Source: Cylindrodendrum hubeiense (taxonomy: Eukaryota; Ascomycota; Sordariomycetes; Hypocreales; Nectriaceae). From it: a stretch of DNA of 57,865 bases. Location of the stretch: contig JAANBB010000252.1 of assembly GCA_014621425.1 (NCBI GenBank), positions 1 through 57,865 of the forward strand, written 5' to 3'. Below the pieces are notes generated by a model that was not told the DNA's origin, did no database searches, and saw nothing but the letters and a program-made list of their open reading frames with translations. Both the position numbers and the translations under genes were made by a program. Numbering within the stretch: position 1 is the first letter of the stretch; each line of letters begins with the position of its first letter. Positions 10,955 to 22,402 of this stretch are shown in pieces.

Positions 10955-11994
10955 ATGGCCTTCCTTCTTGCATTCATCAACCGTCAATTCATCACCGAGC
11001 CGCCTGTCCCGACCGCTTCCTTCAAGGGGAAAACTGTCATTGTCACTGGCAGCAATGTGGGTCTAGGATTGGAAGCGAGTCGGCAGATGGTCCGTCTAGG
11101 AGCAGCTCAGGTTATTCTGGCATGTCGGAATATCGAGAAAGGCAACATCGCTGCGAACGATATTCGAGAAACCACTTCTTGCTCGCCAGAAACCTTGCAG
11201 GTCTGGAAACTTGACATGAGCTCCTACGTTTCCGTCCAGGCATTCGCCGAAAAGGCCAAGACTGAGCTGCCCCGCCTTGACTCCCTCGTCCTCAATGCAG
11301 GCCTGGCCACGAGGGAGTTCAGGATGACAGAAGACAATGAGGAATCTATTACTACAAATGTCGTGTCCCTCAGTCTTTTGGCTCTTCTTCTGCACCCAAA
11401 GCTTCGCGAAACAGCGGAAACGTTCAGTACACAAACTCATATTACGGCCACCGCCTCAGAGCTGTATGAAGTCGCCACATTCAAGGAGCGTGAGGCACCT
11501 GACGGGAAACTGTTCGCGGCTCTCAACGACAAAAGTAGTGCGAATATGGCAGATCGGTACAACGTTTCGAAGCTGCTGATACTCTTCGTCATCAAACAAC
11601 TTGCGTCACTCTCCCCCTTAAGTTCCAGTAACGTCATCATAAATTGCGTGGCCCCTGGGTAAGTTCTTTCGTGCTCTGGCTAAAGAAAAGAGCATTGCTA
11701 ATAACTCTTTTTTAAAGCTTCTGCCATAGTCAGCTTCATCGTGAACATGCCACGCTTGTCGTTCGCATGGCCACAAAAATGGTAGCTCGCCCAACTGAGG
11801 TCGGTGCGCGCACCCTTGTATACGGCGCGAGTGCTGGGCCTGAGACACACGGCCAGTATCTGCCTGACTGCAAAATCACAGTCACAAAAGGGTTGACGCA
11901 GGGTTCTGCGGGGGTCGAGTTGCAGAATCGGACTTGGGAAGAGTTGAAGCAGAAATTGGAGGCTATTCAACGGGGTGTGACAGCTTTGTCTTGA
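10955..11994 (+). CDS. short-chain dehydrogenase/reductase (SDR)
   Basis: NAD(P)-dependent oxidoreductase of about 326 aa, single Rossmann domain. Exons are 10955-11658 and 11718-11994; donor CCTGG|GTAAGT, acceptor TTTAAAG. The classical SDR signatures are in order: cofactor loop TGSNVGLG (residues 31-38), the NAG motif (LNAGL, 114-116), a serine in ATASELY (about 168), and the catalytic YxxxK as YNVSK (Tyr202, Lys206). The N-terminus is hydrophobic (MAFLLAFINRQF) and could sit on a membrane. The type resembles the retinol-dehydrogenase-like and WWOX-like SDRs common in fungal metabolite clusters; the substrate cannot be read from sequence. It shares a promoter region with the zinc-cluster factor and converges on the fatty acid oxygenase gene 362 bp away. 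That fits a step acting on an oxygenated lipid, which is inference. Confidence 0.88.
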
Positions 11995-12356
11995 GCCCAA
12001 GCGATCATAAGCCTCCTCGCGAGAACTCAATCTGAATTAATGGTTATGAGGTGTGTTTGAAGACGCCCGGAGGACATGATGGATACCCCGGGCTTTACTA
12101 TTGAAGGTAGCTTAGCCTCGTATAGCTCTATGGGGCGAGGCTAGGTTTGCAACGTTGGCTACCACGCGACAGGCAGTAATTCGAGTACACTAAACTATAT
12201 TACTCGATCATACAAATGAAATATCCTATTACTAATTATGAGTGGCGTTCAAGGACCAACTGTGCGCAGTCCTTCCCCACGTTCACATAGCTACTCCGCC
12301 CCTCTCACTATTCCTGCGCCATATTACTTTTGGCCCTGCGTAATCCATCCGTTTAT
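11995..12356. other. spacer between convergent SDR and Ppo-type genes
   Basis: A 362-bp spacer carrying the two 3'UTRs. A short GC hairpin-like stretch, GGGCTTTACTATTGAAGG, and nearby AT-rich DNA are the only features. No gene is seen. Confidence 0.5.
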
Positions 12357-15300
12357 TTAAATGTGTCCATTAGTAAGAGGTGCAGATGGAATAACCGGGG
12401 CAATACTGGACATGCCGCACCCCGCCGACGCGGGCAGTTCACCCGAGCTCTTAGGCACTTTTGCCGAAGGATCTCCAAACGAGCCTCCGGTGTGGCTGGG
12501 TCCCGTAGGTTGATACCACGGCGGCTCAGTGTCATAGACGGTCTTGGGCGTAAGGTAGGAGAATCTTGGATTGCCGTAGGTCGACTCACCGCAACCATCA
12601 AAGCGAAGTTTCCAGGCTGTAGAGACAACGATTAGCAATGAAGAAATGGTTGGGGAAGGGGTGAAAACTCACTTGTTGGGAAGGGAATCATCTCATCCCA
12701 CTCCGGAGTCAAGTATGTATAGGTGGCCGGCTTCAGCTTCTCAGCCTTGAAAATTTCCTCCAACCTTTCTTTCTCCTTCATATATTTCTTTAGCGCGTCG
12801 GTGCCATCTGTGCTCTTAGGTTTGTTCTTCTCTAGCACTTCAAGTCCGTGCTTGACCTTCAGACTGATCTCCCTCATTCTCATGGGAGCCATGTAGTTGG
12901 AGTAACCCTCGTACTGGGCGTCAATGTTCACCCTCCTGAACTTGCCTTGGGTATCGTGGCCACGGCGCAGGTCCTTCATTCGCGCCAAGACCCTCACCAT
13001 GACCGTGAGACTGCACCGAGCAAGCTCCTTGGGGTGGTAGTTGACAAACATTTCCGTAAAGCTGGAGCAGTAGGCCAGGAGATCAGCGTCATCATCTTCC
13101 TTGTGGGTGGTTCCGTTGGTAGCGCCCGTCTTTGGCCTTCCTGCATTATACTGTGAAAGCAGCACGTTAGGATCGTATGTATAGTCATGGGGCAACTTGG
13201 GAAACCTTACGATATCGCATATGACGGTCTGGTTTTTAGCAACTGTAAATTTCCGGCTTTGGTCGCTCTCGTCTGTGAATTCGCGCTGTTTTCTTGCCTT
13301 TCGAATGATGGGATGCTTAACACTGTCTCTTTGGGCCTTCAGTACAAGTTTCTCGATTTCATCAAAGGAAGTTGGGTCGTCGTTGAAGGCCAGAGCCTGT
13401 ACCTGAAGCCAGGCACAAGTCTCGTCATCCTTCGCCCAGCCCTTGGCCTGTCTCATTGATAGATTATCCAGGCCTTGGAAGAATGAGTTAAGAACGGATG
13501 CAAACTGCGGTATCATGTTAATATATATCAGGCAAAGTTGTCCCAAGAAAAGGCCTTACCGCCAAGACGGAGTTATAGGCATTGTCAAGGCCAATGAGCA
13601 GAAGAATGGCCGCGGCCTTGCCCGAGTCCGATTCGGTCTTAAGGATTTCCTCCGCAACCTTGAATCCAAGTTCCTTCACAGGGCTCTTATCTTCGCGCCA
13701 CAATGATGTGATACTACGTGTAATACCCCATTTGTTCGCTTCGAGGATGTTGCCGCCTTCTGTAAGCTTGAACAAGAACTCCATGGACTTGCTGAATGCC
13801 TCGCGGCGTTTCAAAAACTTGGTCTCATCAACATTGTATGCCAAGAACGTCTGGCAGTTGGTGATGTGTTGATAAATGTAGTTCTCCGAGTATTTGCCAT
13901 TGGGGTTGGATTCGCTGCGGATAGAATCCGCGAAGCCTAGGAAGTCTGCGACATATCTGGTGACAACGGGGATGGCAAAACTGTAAATATGTTAGAGACG
14001 CGTCGCAGCATTACCCATTTAGTTGATCCACTCACTCTTTGACGACGTCGATTTGCCAAATCTTTTGCTCATTCTCGCCCTTTTTAGGGGTCATGTTGAT
14101 TGCATTCCTTATGAGGATGTTTCTCATGAGGCCCTCAAAGTGATTCCTCAAGATGCTGGGATCCACTTGCACTCGATCGTTTTTCTTTGCATCCTTCGAT
14201 TCGTTAATGTTTTTCTGTCCAGGTTTCAGAATGTCCGCAACCGCCTTCGGCAGGTATGGCAAAGCGAGGAGACGGGCAGGGTGAACAAGAAGATCAGAAT
14301 CATCGAAAAGGATAGCCTTAATCTGCCAGATCTCGTCAAGCACCAGCGGCTTCACTGGTTTCTTGGGGTCTCCTGGGGTACAGTCGTACTCAGGATCTGT
14401 CCGCTTGACCTTAATTTGCTCATCGGCACTGAGGTTGATTTTAAATCCTTTGGCCAACTCCTGCTTCTGCGCATACTCCGCATTCTTCGTTGACGTATAG
14501 AACGGGTGGAAGAATCGGATGGAATCGGCAGGGAACCACTCGGGAAAAGCGCGCTGATATAGGCGATGGAAGACGGAGCTCTTCAGAACGTTGTTATCAG
14601 GAGTGACCTCCTTCATGCCCCACGTCGTCAGGCTGTTGGTGTTCCAGTCCTACCAAAATTAGTACCGAGCTGTATTTCAAGGGCTTTTAGGACTTACCAC
14701 TGTGTAGAAACGATCGGATCGAACCAGAGTAATCGCATCGGAAAAGATGGCTGCCCATAGAGCGAACTCTTTCTCACTGGGTCCGGGATCTGCGTTCTTG
14801 TCCCCGTCCGATTCGCAAAAGATGCCGGGGTACAGCTCGACCTTGTCAGGGTGCTCATACAAATCGCGTAACGCTTCCTCTACATCTGGGTCCGCGCTGA
14901 TATCCCCAAAGGTCTTGTGCCTCTTCATGCCAAAGAAGTCACGGAAATCGTTGAGAGTACCGACCTCCCTGTTATTGTACGTCAGTAACAGCTTCAACTT
15001 GTTGCCAAATTGTTGACAAACCATTTGCGCGCCTGAATGATACCCATGAGTTCGACAGGCTTCATGCATTTGGGAACATTCTGAGGACCAAAGTTTCCTG
15101 CGGTATTGCGTTAGTACACTGGAAAGCTTGCAATCTGGGAGTAAATCAATGTTACCAATCGGCGTGTCCATCGCTTTGGTGAGTGCATCAATCATCTGCT
15201 GGTCACTAAAGAGCCTCGTGATCTTATCTCGCTTGAAATGGTCTTTGTCCTCTTCGAGTCCACCCTCCTGGCCTTTGCTCTTTTTGAGTCCAAACTCCTG

Positions 15301-17029
15301 GTCTTTAGGCTCTGTCGGCGATTCGGGAGTTTTCGCAATCTTTAGGAACTGCTCCATAGTCATGTTCTTTGGGTCGAAATCTTTAATCTCAGCGTCCACG
15401 GCCTTCCGCCTTAGATACTCCTCGGTGTAAGCCTCATCATTTGCTGTGATTGCGCAATGGAACCGATACAGAAGGTTAAACTCGACCGTGACTTGATTTC
15501 CGAGACCACGAGACACGTTCTTGTGGTCCTTCATGTCAACGCGGGGATCTAGAGTGAAGTTGGTGTTATACTGATGGAAGCCCATCAGAGCTCTGAGGTA
15601 ATCGTGGATTGACACCTGGATGTAAATACCACAGGTGATTCTGTTTCGATGTTAGTTCCAACATGGCTGGTATATGAATGGGCAATACTTACAGTCGAGC
15701 CGTGTTGAACAGGTCGTCATCTAGCTTATCCCACGCGGCTTTCCACCCGAGGTTGAAAGCCTCCAAAGCTTTGGCCTCGGCGTTGTCGCCGGGGGTTAGG
15801 TACCCAGCTGCTTGAAGCTTGTTGTTGAGTTCATTTTCCAGGTCGTGAAAGGCAGGGTGCTCCTCCGGACTGTCGAGGGCTACCCAGTCCTTCCAAGCAT
15901 CATCGTACCTGCTCAGCAGATCCTTGAACTTCTTCTTCTCGGCTTCAGTAGCATCATGAGCCGGCGAAGCAAAAGCAGTCACTGCAGCAGAAAGCTTAGT
16001 GCCCTGGAACTTGTTCGGGACGGAGAATTTGTTGTTTTCGTTGATGCGTCGTAGCTGAGTCGCAGCGTAGTTATGGTAGCGATTGTACATAACCAGCATG
16101 ATACAAACTCCAGGAGGTTGTCGCAGAAGTCTGTCCTCTGCGAAGCAATCGGGCTTGAGAAGACCGAGCTTGTATTTGTCGTCTCGGACACTGCGCTGCA
16201 TGCCCTCGGTGAATCCGTACAGAGGCGACAGGTCGAGATATGACGAAGAATCAGAGATATTCTTGTCGCTGGCATTGGTGCGGAAGATGTCATGAATGAT
16301 AATGGTAGCATGGTAGATGAGCATGCTTGAAAGACCGGATTTGCTTTCGCGAGTCGGGCCGTCTCTTGCCATCAACCTATCAAAGACGTCACTTGGGTCG
16401 GGAAGAGCCCCCAATGGATGAGTCTTGGAGGGAACGGTCTTTGCATAGGGAGCACCACCTTGGCCGAGGTGGGGGTGCATTGCGCTGTTGAACTTGCCAT
16501 CGGGAGTGCGGTACTTGAAAGCATCGCCCAAGTAGGACAATGGGGGATGGAGCATTTTGTCGTACTTGTCCTTGACCTGGGACTCAATAAATGACGCTCG
16601 AAGATTGCTGTCATTTGACAGGGCCGCCACCAGCTTCGAACCGGATTCCAACTATTTGCATGTTAGCAACATGATCGGAGGGGGGAAACGTCGAGTATAC
16701 TTACGTCCAAGCCTCCCCCAGTCAACTTCTTACCCGCGACGGTAGCAATGTCGCCTAGATTGTCGAAAGTTAAAAGCCTTCGGATATCACCAGCGGTATT
16801 GAGAATGCCGGCTATTGTACCATCGGGTCGGGCCTTGTCCTGCAATTGGAGACATTAGCATGTATACAAGTAGTAAATGCGGCTGTTCACTTACCCCGAT
16901 CAGCCCATCGCCGTGAAAGGTACTCCATTTCTCGCCATCGCCGCTAAAATCTTTGTTCCACGCCTCAATCAATTGCTCTTTCTTCTCTTTCTTGTCTTTG
17001 AGCAACCGCTCAGTAGAGTCGAACGACAT
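12357..17029 (-). CDS. ppo: Ppo-type fatty acid dioxygenase with degenerate P450-like domain
   Basis: Heme peroxidase-type oxygenase making hydroperoxy fatty acids (psi-factor/oxylipin precursors). Ten exons: 17029-16895, 16839-16705, 16651-15693, 15640-15156, 15097-15022, 14968-14698, 14649-14036, 13980-13560, 13504-12673 and 12616-12357; 1395 aa, longer than the usual 1000-1130. The peroxidase half has the distal His (IIIHDIF, His210), SSYLDLSPLYG (about 227-237), RYHNYAATQL, NTARLITCGIYI and the catalytic Tyr/proximal His as LYRFH (Tyr468, His471; YRWH in relatives). About 70-90 extra residues sit between RRINENNKF and DDDLFNTARL. The C-terminal half follows the P450-like domain to LTPEWDEMIPFPT and WKLRFDG. 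Where relatives have HxCLG, it reads FVNYHPKELARC, so the heme-thiolate Cys is missing at its position. Expected chemistry: dioxygenation without hydroperoxide isomerisation. Confidence 0.9.
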
Positions 17030-18556
17030 GTTGCGCAATTGAGGTGTCTAGGTATCCTGCGTTGACTCGATGTCAAGAATCTCCCCTTGGATGGACGGGG
17101 AGGGAGCTCCTAAATACACCACGGCTCAAGAGCATCATGGGCTTCTTAGAATGTCGATAGTTGCTACCCTAATCTCCTCATTTTCCCAATTCGACCATAC
17201 TAAATATCAATAGTTTCCTACATATCTCATAGAGCCTGAAGCGTGTCTGAATGTCGCACCTCCACAGCTCCATAGCTGTGTGAACACCTCTTTGGCTAGC
17301 CCAGAATGGCAGTGCAAGCTGCTTGGTTCAGGGGTTGCCTCGTGGATAAGATAGTATTCGACCATTCCAAAGGACCTAGATGCGTGTCCCTTGCTTTCAC
17401 TACCCTAGTATCCTCCAACCCCAGTTAGCACTCTGGCAGTATTTGAGCTGAAAACCAAAAAGACGGCTTTCAGTTAGGACTGATCTTGGCTGAGTCTTGT
17501 CGATCTCACCGTATTGGCTAGCCGCCCTGCCCTAGCGCCGCTAGTAGCGGGTAGTCAGGGTCTAGATGCGCGGGCCGGCAGCCACAAGACCGAGCTCAGT
17601 GACGCGGCGCTCCACTGTGAACAGCGAGAAGTCAAATATCACTCGAATTATTGGTGGACAGACCGGTATTGTGGCTACCGTATGTAAGACAAGGCGAGAC
17701 CCCGTGTGGGCCTTGAGCACCTCAGCTGCCGTCTGGTTAAGCTTCTAAACCAAGTACAGACACGAGGCATGCGACCTTTGCAGATGCAATCAATCTCTGG
17801 CTCGGGTGTGGAGACGACGGCGGGTGCTCCATTCCCACTCTTCGGGCCGCGAGACGTGAGGATGGGCACCCTTCGCAGCCTAAGCCGAGGGGCAATCAGC
17901 CTCGGCACTTCTCTTGATGTTTCTTTTTCTTTCACTTAGTTGATTGCATGGAATGAAACCTGGTGATACGGGTGTCGGAGATGAAACCTCTTTTAGTAAA
18001 GTGGCTTTGGTCTCCCTGGAGGCGTCCGGAGAATGTTCCACGTTTCATCGCCGGCTACGAGTCTGCATTATAAATGCTTCTTCCATTCAAGTCAGGGTGA
18101 AACAAGGCTCCCTCACTGCATGGATGAGATGGCCATAAGAACATCGGCTGCTGTCAACATTTTCCGGACTACCTCTGCGAAGTACATGTACGTTCTACGG
18201 TGAGGGGTTGGTCAATATTGAGAGCCCAAAGGCGGTCAAAGTATGACGAGAAAAGCACATTGTAACTAACCCATTACACCTTACTGAGTAATCCGTAGTG
18301 TTGATAAGATAAGACACCCCGCTTCCAAGCCATGCCATCATAATCTGACCGTCGCTTCTGATTCCGTGTCTTGGACATTCTCCATATTTTCGTGTGCTTC
18401 TAGAGAATCTCCACTATATCCCACGATAATCCTCAAGGCGTATCTTTCGAGCCTGGGAGATTCTAGAGATCGCAAATTTGTCTCACTCCTTTTCTGATTC
18501 AGTTCGGTCCATCCCGCTGTGATTGCCTGGCCTTCGCCTGAAGCAAGCAAGCATCA
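17030..18556. promoter_or_regulatory. divergent intergenic region, Ppo / peroxygenase
   Basis: About 1.5 kb lies between the Ppo gene (minus) and the heme-thiolate peroxidase gene (plus). It must carry both promoters. TCCGGA-type elements occur at 18024-18030 and 18163-18170, similar in core to those upstream of the SDR, but such short words are expected by chance. ORFs in here (for example 17706-17939) have no recognisable content. Confidence 0.4.
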
Positions 18557-19390
18557 ATGGCGTCAGCGTCCTCAAAATCCCTACCTTCGGCGATCCTCAA
18601 GAGAGGAACGTATGTTCGATCCAGCCCAGCTGACCTGAGAAGCCCCTGCCCCATGGTCAATTGTCTGGCAAACCATGGCTATCTCCCTCGCGATGGCCGC
18701 AATGTTCGTGTCGGTGATTTCACATCAGCAATGAACGAGGTTGGCCTGTCATCTGTCCTCGGCGCCATGTTCAGCAATCCGATCTTCCTTGAGCACAGGC
18801 AAACTGCATTGGCTAACGCCGCCGCAACAAAACCACGATCTTTCTGGGAAAACGTATTGCACTATGTCCACAATCCTTGGGCCATTGCATTCTCGGCGTT
18901 TGGGATGCGGAAGCCGGGACAAATGGATTCAACAGGCGAAAGAGTCCTGAACCTTGACCAGCTTGGTGTTCCCAACGTCGTCGAGCATGACGTTTCTCTT
19001 AGTCGTCGCGACTACAACCAAGGCGACAATTTCTCCCCACAGGAAGATCTCATCAGAGATATACTGGCCGCGTCATCAGATGGCAAGGTGCTCACTGCAG
19101 AGGATCTTGCGGCTCTGAGAATAAGAAGGATCGAAAGGCAGAAAGAGGACAACCCCGACCTCCTTTATGGAGCTCTGCAGCACCAACTTGGCTGCGGCGA
19201 GATCGCGCTTATACTCAAGGTCCTCGGGGACGGCGACAAGGTTCCATGCGATTATGTTCGAGCCGTCTTCCAGGAGGAGAGACTTCCCATCCAAGAAGGC
19301 TGGAGTAAGAGGCGCTGGTGGACACTTGGGATCATTGAGTTGAAGCAAACCGGAGCCAGGATCAAGAAGCTGATAGGGTTGGAGTTTTAA
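18557..19390 (+). CDS. heme-thiolate peroxidase/peroxygenase (chloroperoxidase family)
   Basis: Intronless gene for a 277-aa protein of the peroxidase family 2 (PF01328 type: chloroperoxidase and unspecific peroxygenases). The proximal motif is SPCPMVNCLANHGYLPRDGR with the heme-ligating Cys31. The distal motif is EHDVSLSRRDYNQGDN (Glu143-His144-Asp145, then Ser147). This is the PCP / EHD-S set of the short peroxygenases, with Glu or His as acid-base. No signal peptide is visible (MASASSKSLPSAILK), so it looks intracellular, unlike secreted UPOs. The C-terminus is short and basic. These enzymes use H2O2 or hydroperoxides to oxygenate or epoxidise substrates, including unsaturated fatty acids. 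Next to a dioxygenase that produces fatty acid hydroperoxides, a coupled role is attractive but unproven. Confidence 0.9.
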   Translation: MASASSKSLPSAILKRGTYVRSSPADLRSPCPMVNCLANHGYLPRDGRNVRVGDFTSAMNEVGLSSVLGAMFSNPIFLEHRQTALANAAATKPRSFWENVLHYVHNPWAIAFSAFGMRKPGQMDSTGERVLNLDQLGVPNVVEHDVSLSRRDYNQGDNFSPQEDLIRDILAASSDGKVLTAEDLAALRIRRIERQKEDNPDLLYGALQHQLGCGEIALILKVLGDGDKVPCDYVRAVFQEERLPIQEGWSKRRWWTLGIIELKQTGARIKKLIGLEF

Positions 19391-20322
19391 ACAGGATGTT
19401 CTACGCTGGCACTGGGGGGTTTTAGTGTGCACACGTGGCTGGGGATACCCGCGACTAGTTCATGGCTTGGTTTTGAATCATCACCGACGGAGAAATTGTG
19501 ATACTGCTGACGGACACCCTTTAAGGTTTATTTTATGGATTGAATTACACTACGACGTAGTAAGCGGAAGACAAGGGTCCTGATGCCCAGATCTGAGGGA
19601 AATCAAGTTGACTGTTCTCCACCCCGCGCGCGAGTTTCAGCATTCCGAGTTACACTTGGCACCTGCGCCGCGTTGTAATCCATCCCACTCTATCCCATAC
19701 CTTGTTTGAGAACTGGTTGCTAGAGTAGCTGTCACTCACAAGTGGGGTTGGCAGAGTTGCATTCGAAATCTGAAGCTCCTGTCAGGGGGGGTCGGTCGCC
19801 AAACGTCACAGCTGGAAACATGAAATGTCGCTAGCCTAGGTGGATACTAGTGCAATGAAGATCCAATAGTACATAATTAACAGGTCAATCTAACCTGCCA
19901 AGAGTCTCAGCATTGCCCAGTTTGGATAACCTCAAACTACAGGAGCTATCTTGGACTCACACACTTCAGACAGCTTGACACCGACATCAGACAATCGAAA
20001 ACAATGGAATTCGTCATCTGATTGTCTAAGCCTTAGAAAACGGAGCCAAGGGGTCTGTCTTCGTAATGTCTTAATGCATCGGGAGGTGGGCGGGATAGGA
20101 CGCGACACCCGAGAGACCAAAATCTTGGCTTCACATCTGTCCCATATCATGGCCTCATTCTCCCTCCTTGTTGAACTGCCCTCTTGAAGAAAATCTTAAA
20201 CTAAATCTCTCGTGTTGCTTTTGTCACTCGCTAGACCGATATCTTTTTGAGCAGGTCTCACTCCAAGTCTTTCACTTCGATCCTTCTTTTCTTCTAGTTA
20301 ATTTTTCGATCGCCATCTAGTC
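19391..20322. promoter_or_regulatory. intergenic: peroxygenase 3' end and cupredoxin promoter
   Basis: About 930 bp between two plus-strand genes. The last 150 bp are T/C-rich (20265-20312), the pyrimidine-rich leader typical of highly transcribed fungal genes. No ORF of note. Confidence 0.45.
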
Positions 20323-21086
20323 ATGCAGACTTGTTTGATATTTCTTTTGGCGGCTTTGGCCACTGCCATGCCGCAGCCGCTGAACCTCATACCACCAACC
20401 ATAACCGCACCTGAAGTACAGCCTTTCAGAAGTACGACCATGACCCCCCAAGCTTCTGAAGCATCCAAAGCGCTGACAGTCAACTAGTCAGAAGAGACCT
20501 TCCTATCAAAGGAAGAGCGAACAAACTGATAACAGTCATCGTCGGTGGTGCCCAAGATACATTCGTTCCGAACTCTGTCACGGCGGCCGTCGGCGATGTT
20601 ATTCAGTTTCAATTTAGCTCTGGCAACCACACTGTTACCCAGAGTGCCGAAGGCGCAGCATGTCAGCCACTTCAATTGACCGATGCTGCGGCCGTCCATA
20701 GCGGTCACGTTCCCTATGTGGAGGGCCAAACAACTGTTGGCACTTTCAATATGCCGGTGACGAGTGCCGACCCAACGTTCTATTACTGTGCTACTGGGCC
20801 ACATTGCCAAGAAGGCCAAATCATGGTCGTTAATCCGTATGAACTTCCTGTCCTGTCTTCAAGAGTATCTCCATGTACTAATAAGATCGACAGGGCGAAT
20901 GATGAACAGATCCTGTCCTACTCAAAACTGTCTACGGCTGCAGCTCTGAACGTGGATGGAGGTGCTGTGTCCGGTGGCACTGTCGGCGAAATTGCGTTGG
21001 AAGCCGCTGCGTTCGACCCCCCGGTAGCGGAGGTGGCGCCTCCTGGTGCACCTGCAGAAGCTCCAGCAGAGACTCCTGCCGCCTAG
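20323..21086 (+). CDS. secreted cupredoxin-like protein
   Basis: Small secreted protein of about 200 aa. Exons are 20323-20431, 20536-20836 and 20894-21086. A signal peptide (MQTCLIFLLAALATAMPQP) leads to one cupredoxin domain: TVIVGGAQDTFVPNSVTAAV, then GDVIQFQFSSGNHTVTQS and FYYCATGPHCQEGQIMVVNP. The His of GNHTV, the Cys of FYYC and the His of GPHC are the expected copper ligands. The axial Met is replaced by Gln, as in stellacyanin-like proteins. The tail is Pro/Ala/Glu-rich and lacks a clear GPI signal. It belongs to the fungal extracellular serine-rich/cupredoxin group of unknown function. The first intron donor (A|GTACGA) is the best phase-compatible choice but not strong; the second intron (57 bp) is a multiple of three, so retention would insert 19 residues. 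Confidence 0.78.
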
Positions 21087-22402
21087 ACGTTGGCAGAGGA
21101 TGTCCTTGGGGATGAAGCAACTCATCGGTAGATCAACCAGCTAGATGTCCGGGTGCGACACCAGTGACGACTGATTGGTTCTTGGACCTACGTATTCGGG
21201 AATAAATAGAGGATTGGGTATGAAATTCTGAATATAGTGATTGGAGAGGAGGATGTATGTACAGAGCAAGATTTCTTGCGTTGTAGAGTAGTGTCTAGCT
21301 TAGCGACTTACAATGGACAAACTGATGCGTTTACTTCGGGCTAGTGTGCGCTGTAACTTTCAATGAAGCGAGAATACGGATATCAATTTCAGGTCGCTTC
21401 CCGGTCTCCTTGTCTACTATACGGAAAGCTAAGACACAGACGGCGATGGAACGGGTCAGCGAACGAGACGGCAGCCTGCCTGCCAATCGTAGGCCAGCAC
21501 TTCCATTATGTCGATGTTTAGCTCAGCGCGGCTGGGCCATTCCCCACGGGACACTCGGCAAGGAAGGCTCCGTGCATTTGCGGTGAAAGAAGAAGCTTGT
21601 GGTGGCACTAAGACACGTCGCCTGAGGAATACGAGGCGAGGTCGGGGTATGTCAGTGGTGCAAAGTGCCCAGCCTCCACGATGCTGCAAGCCAATAGCGC
21701 CCTAAACTCTGGCGCTCGTGTCACCGCTCGCCTCGCTCGGGATTTCGGCCCATTTTCTTGGACCACGATGTGGGGTTTTTTTGACCTCACGCCTGGGGAT
21801 CTTTGTACCACAACCAGCTCCATCCATCTCTCATCGGTCGCATATTTTTCTTCTTTTTTTCTTTGCTCCCAGAATCATGGCCCATGCCGCCTTGACCCGC
21901 ACATTCGGTCTGACACCGGAGCTCTTATAGGGCTGAATGCTCGTGACGTCTGGGCGTCGTTGGCGCAGGACTTCTCACTGCTAAGCTAGAGCCAGCTGCC
22001 TCTAGCTCGGGCAAGACAAAGAACCGGTAATCCAATCGTGTCGCCGTCAGCTCTGTGGGCTTGAGCTGCGGCTGACTCTGGAACACGAGCACGTAGGCCT
22101 ACGATCACTTCCAGCGACGAATACGATGCTATAGGAGCAAAAGCGCCCAAGGAGACTAGTTCAGCTGGGGCCGCCACCAGCCGAAAGCCCGCCTCCACAA
22201 TGCTATAACAAGGTCATCAACGGTCGGTGGCTTTGGCTTCGCCACTGTAGTTATTGCTGCTTTGCAGTCAACGATCCAAAGGCATCTTCGCTGCCTTCTG
22301 CTTCTTAATCTGTGACGACAGCCGTCAACGGCTGAGCAAGGAAATCCTTCCTCTGTTGGGTCACTTGCTTATTTTCAACTTGGATGCTGATTATCCACAA
22401 CA
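21087..22402. other. intergenic, about 1.3 kb
   Basis: Spacer between two plus-strand genes. A short related sequence, GCCTCCACRATGCT, occurs at about 21672 and 22191, perhaps a diverged duplication. ORFs here lack recognisable content. The last 100 bp should be the promoter of the metallopeptidase-like gene. Confidence 0.4.

Noticed and set aside
9085..19390. Classical secondary-metabolite cluster (PKS/NRPS/terpene)
   Set aside because: No backbone synthase of these classes is present anywhere in the window.
20323..20482. Reading the cupredoxin first exon through to the TAG at about 20485 as a 54-codon gene
   Set aside because: A spliced model joins the signal peptide to the cupredoxin domain and keeps the whole length divisible by three.
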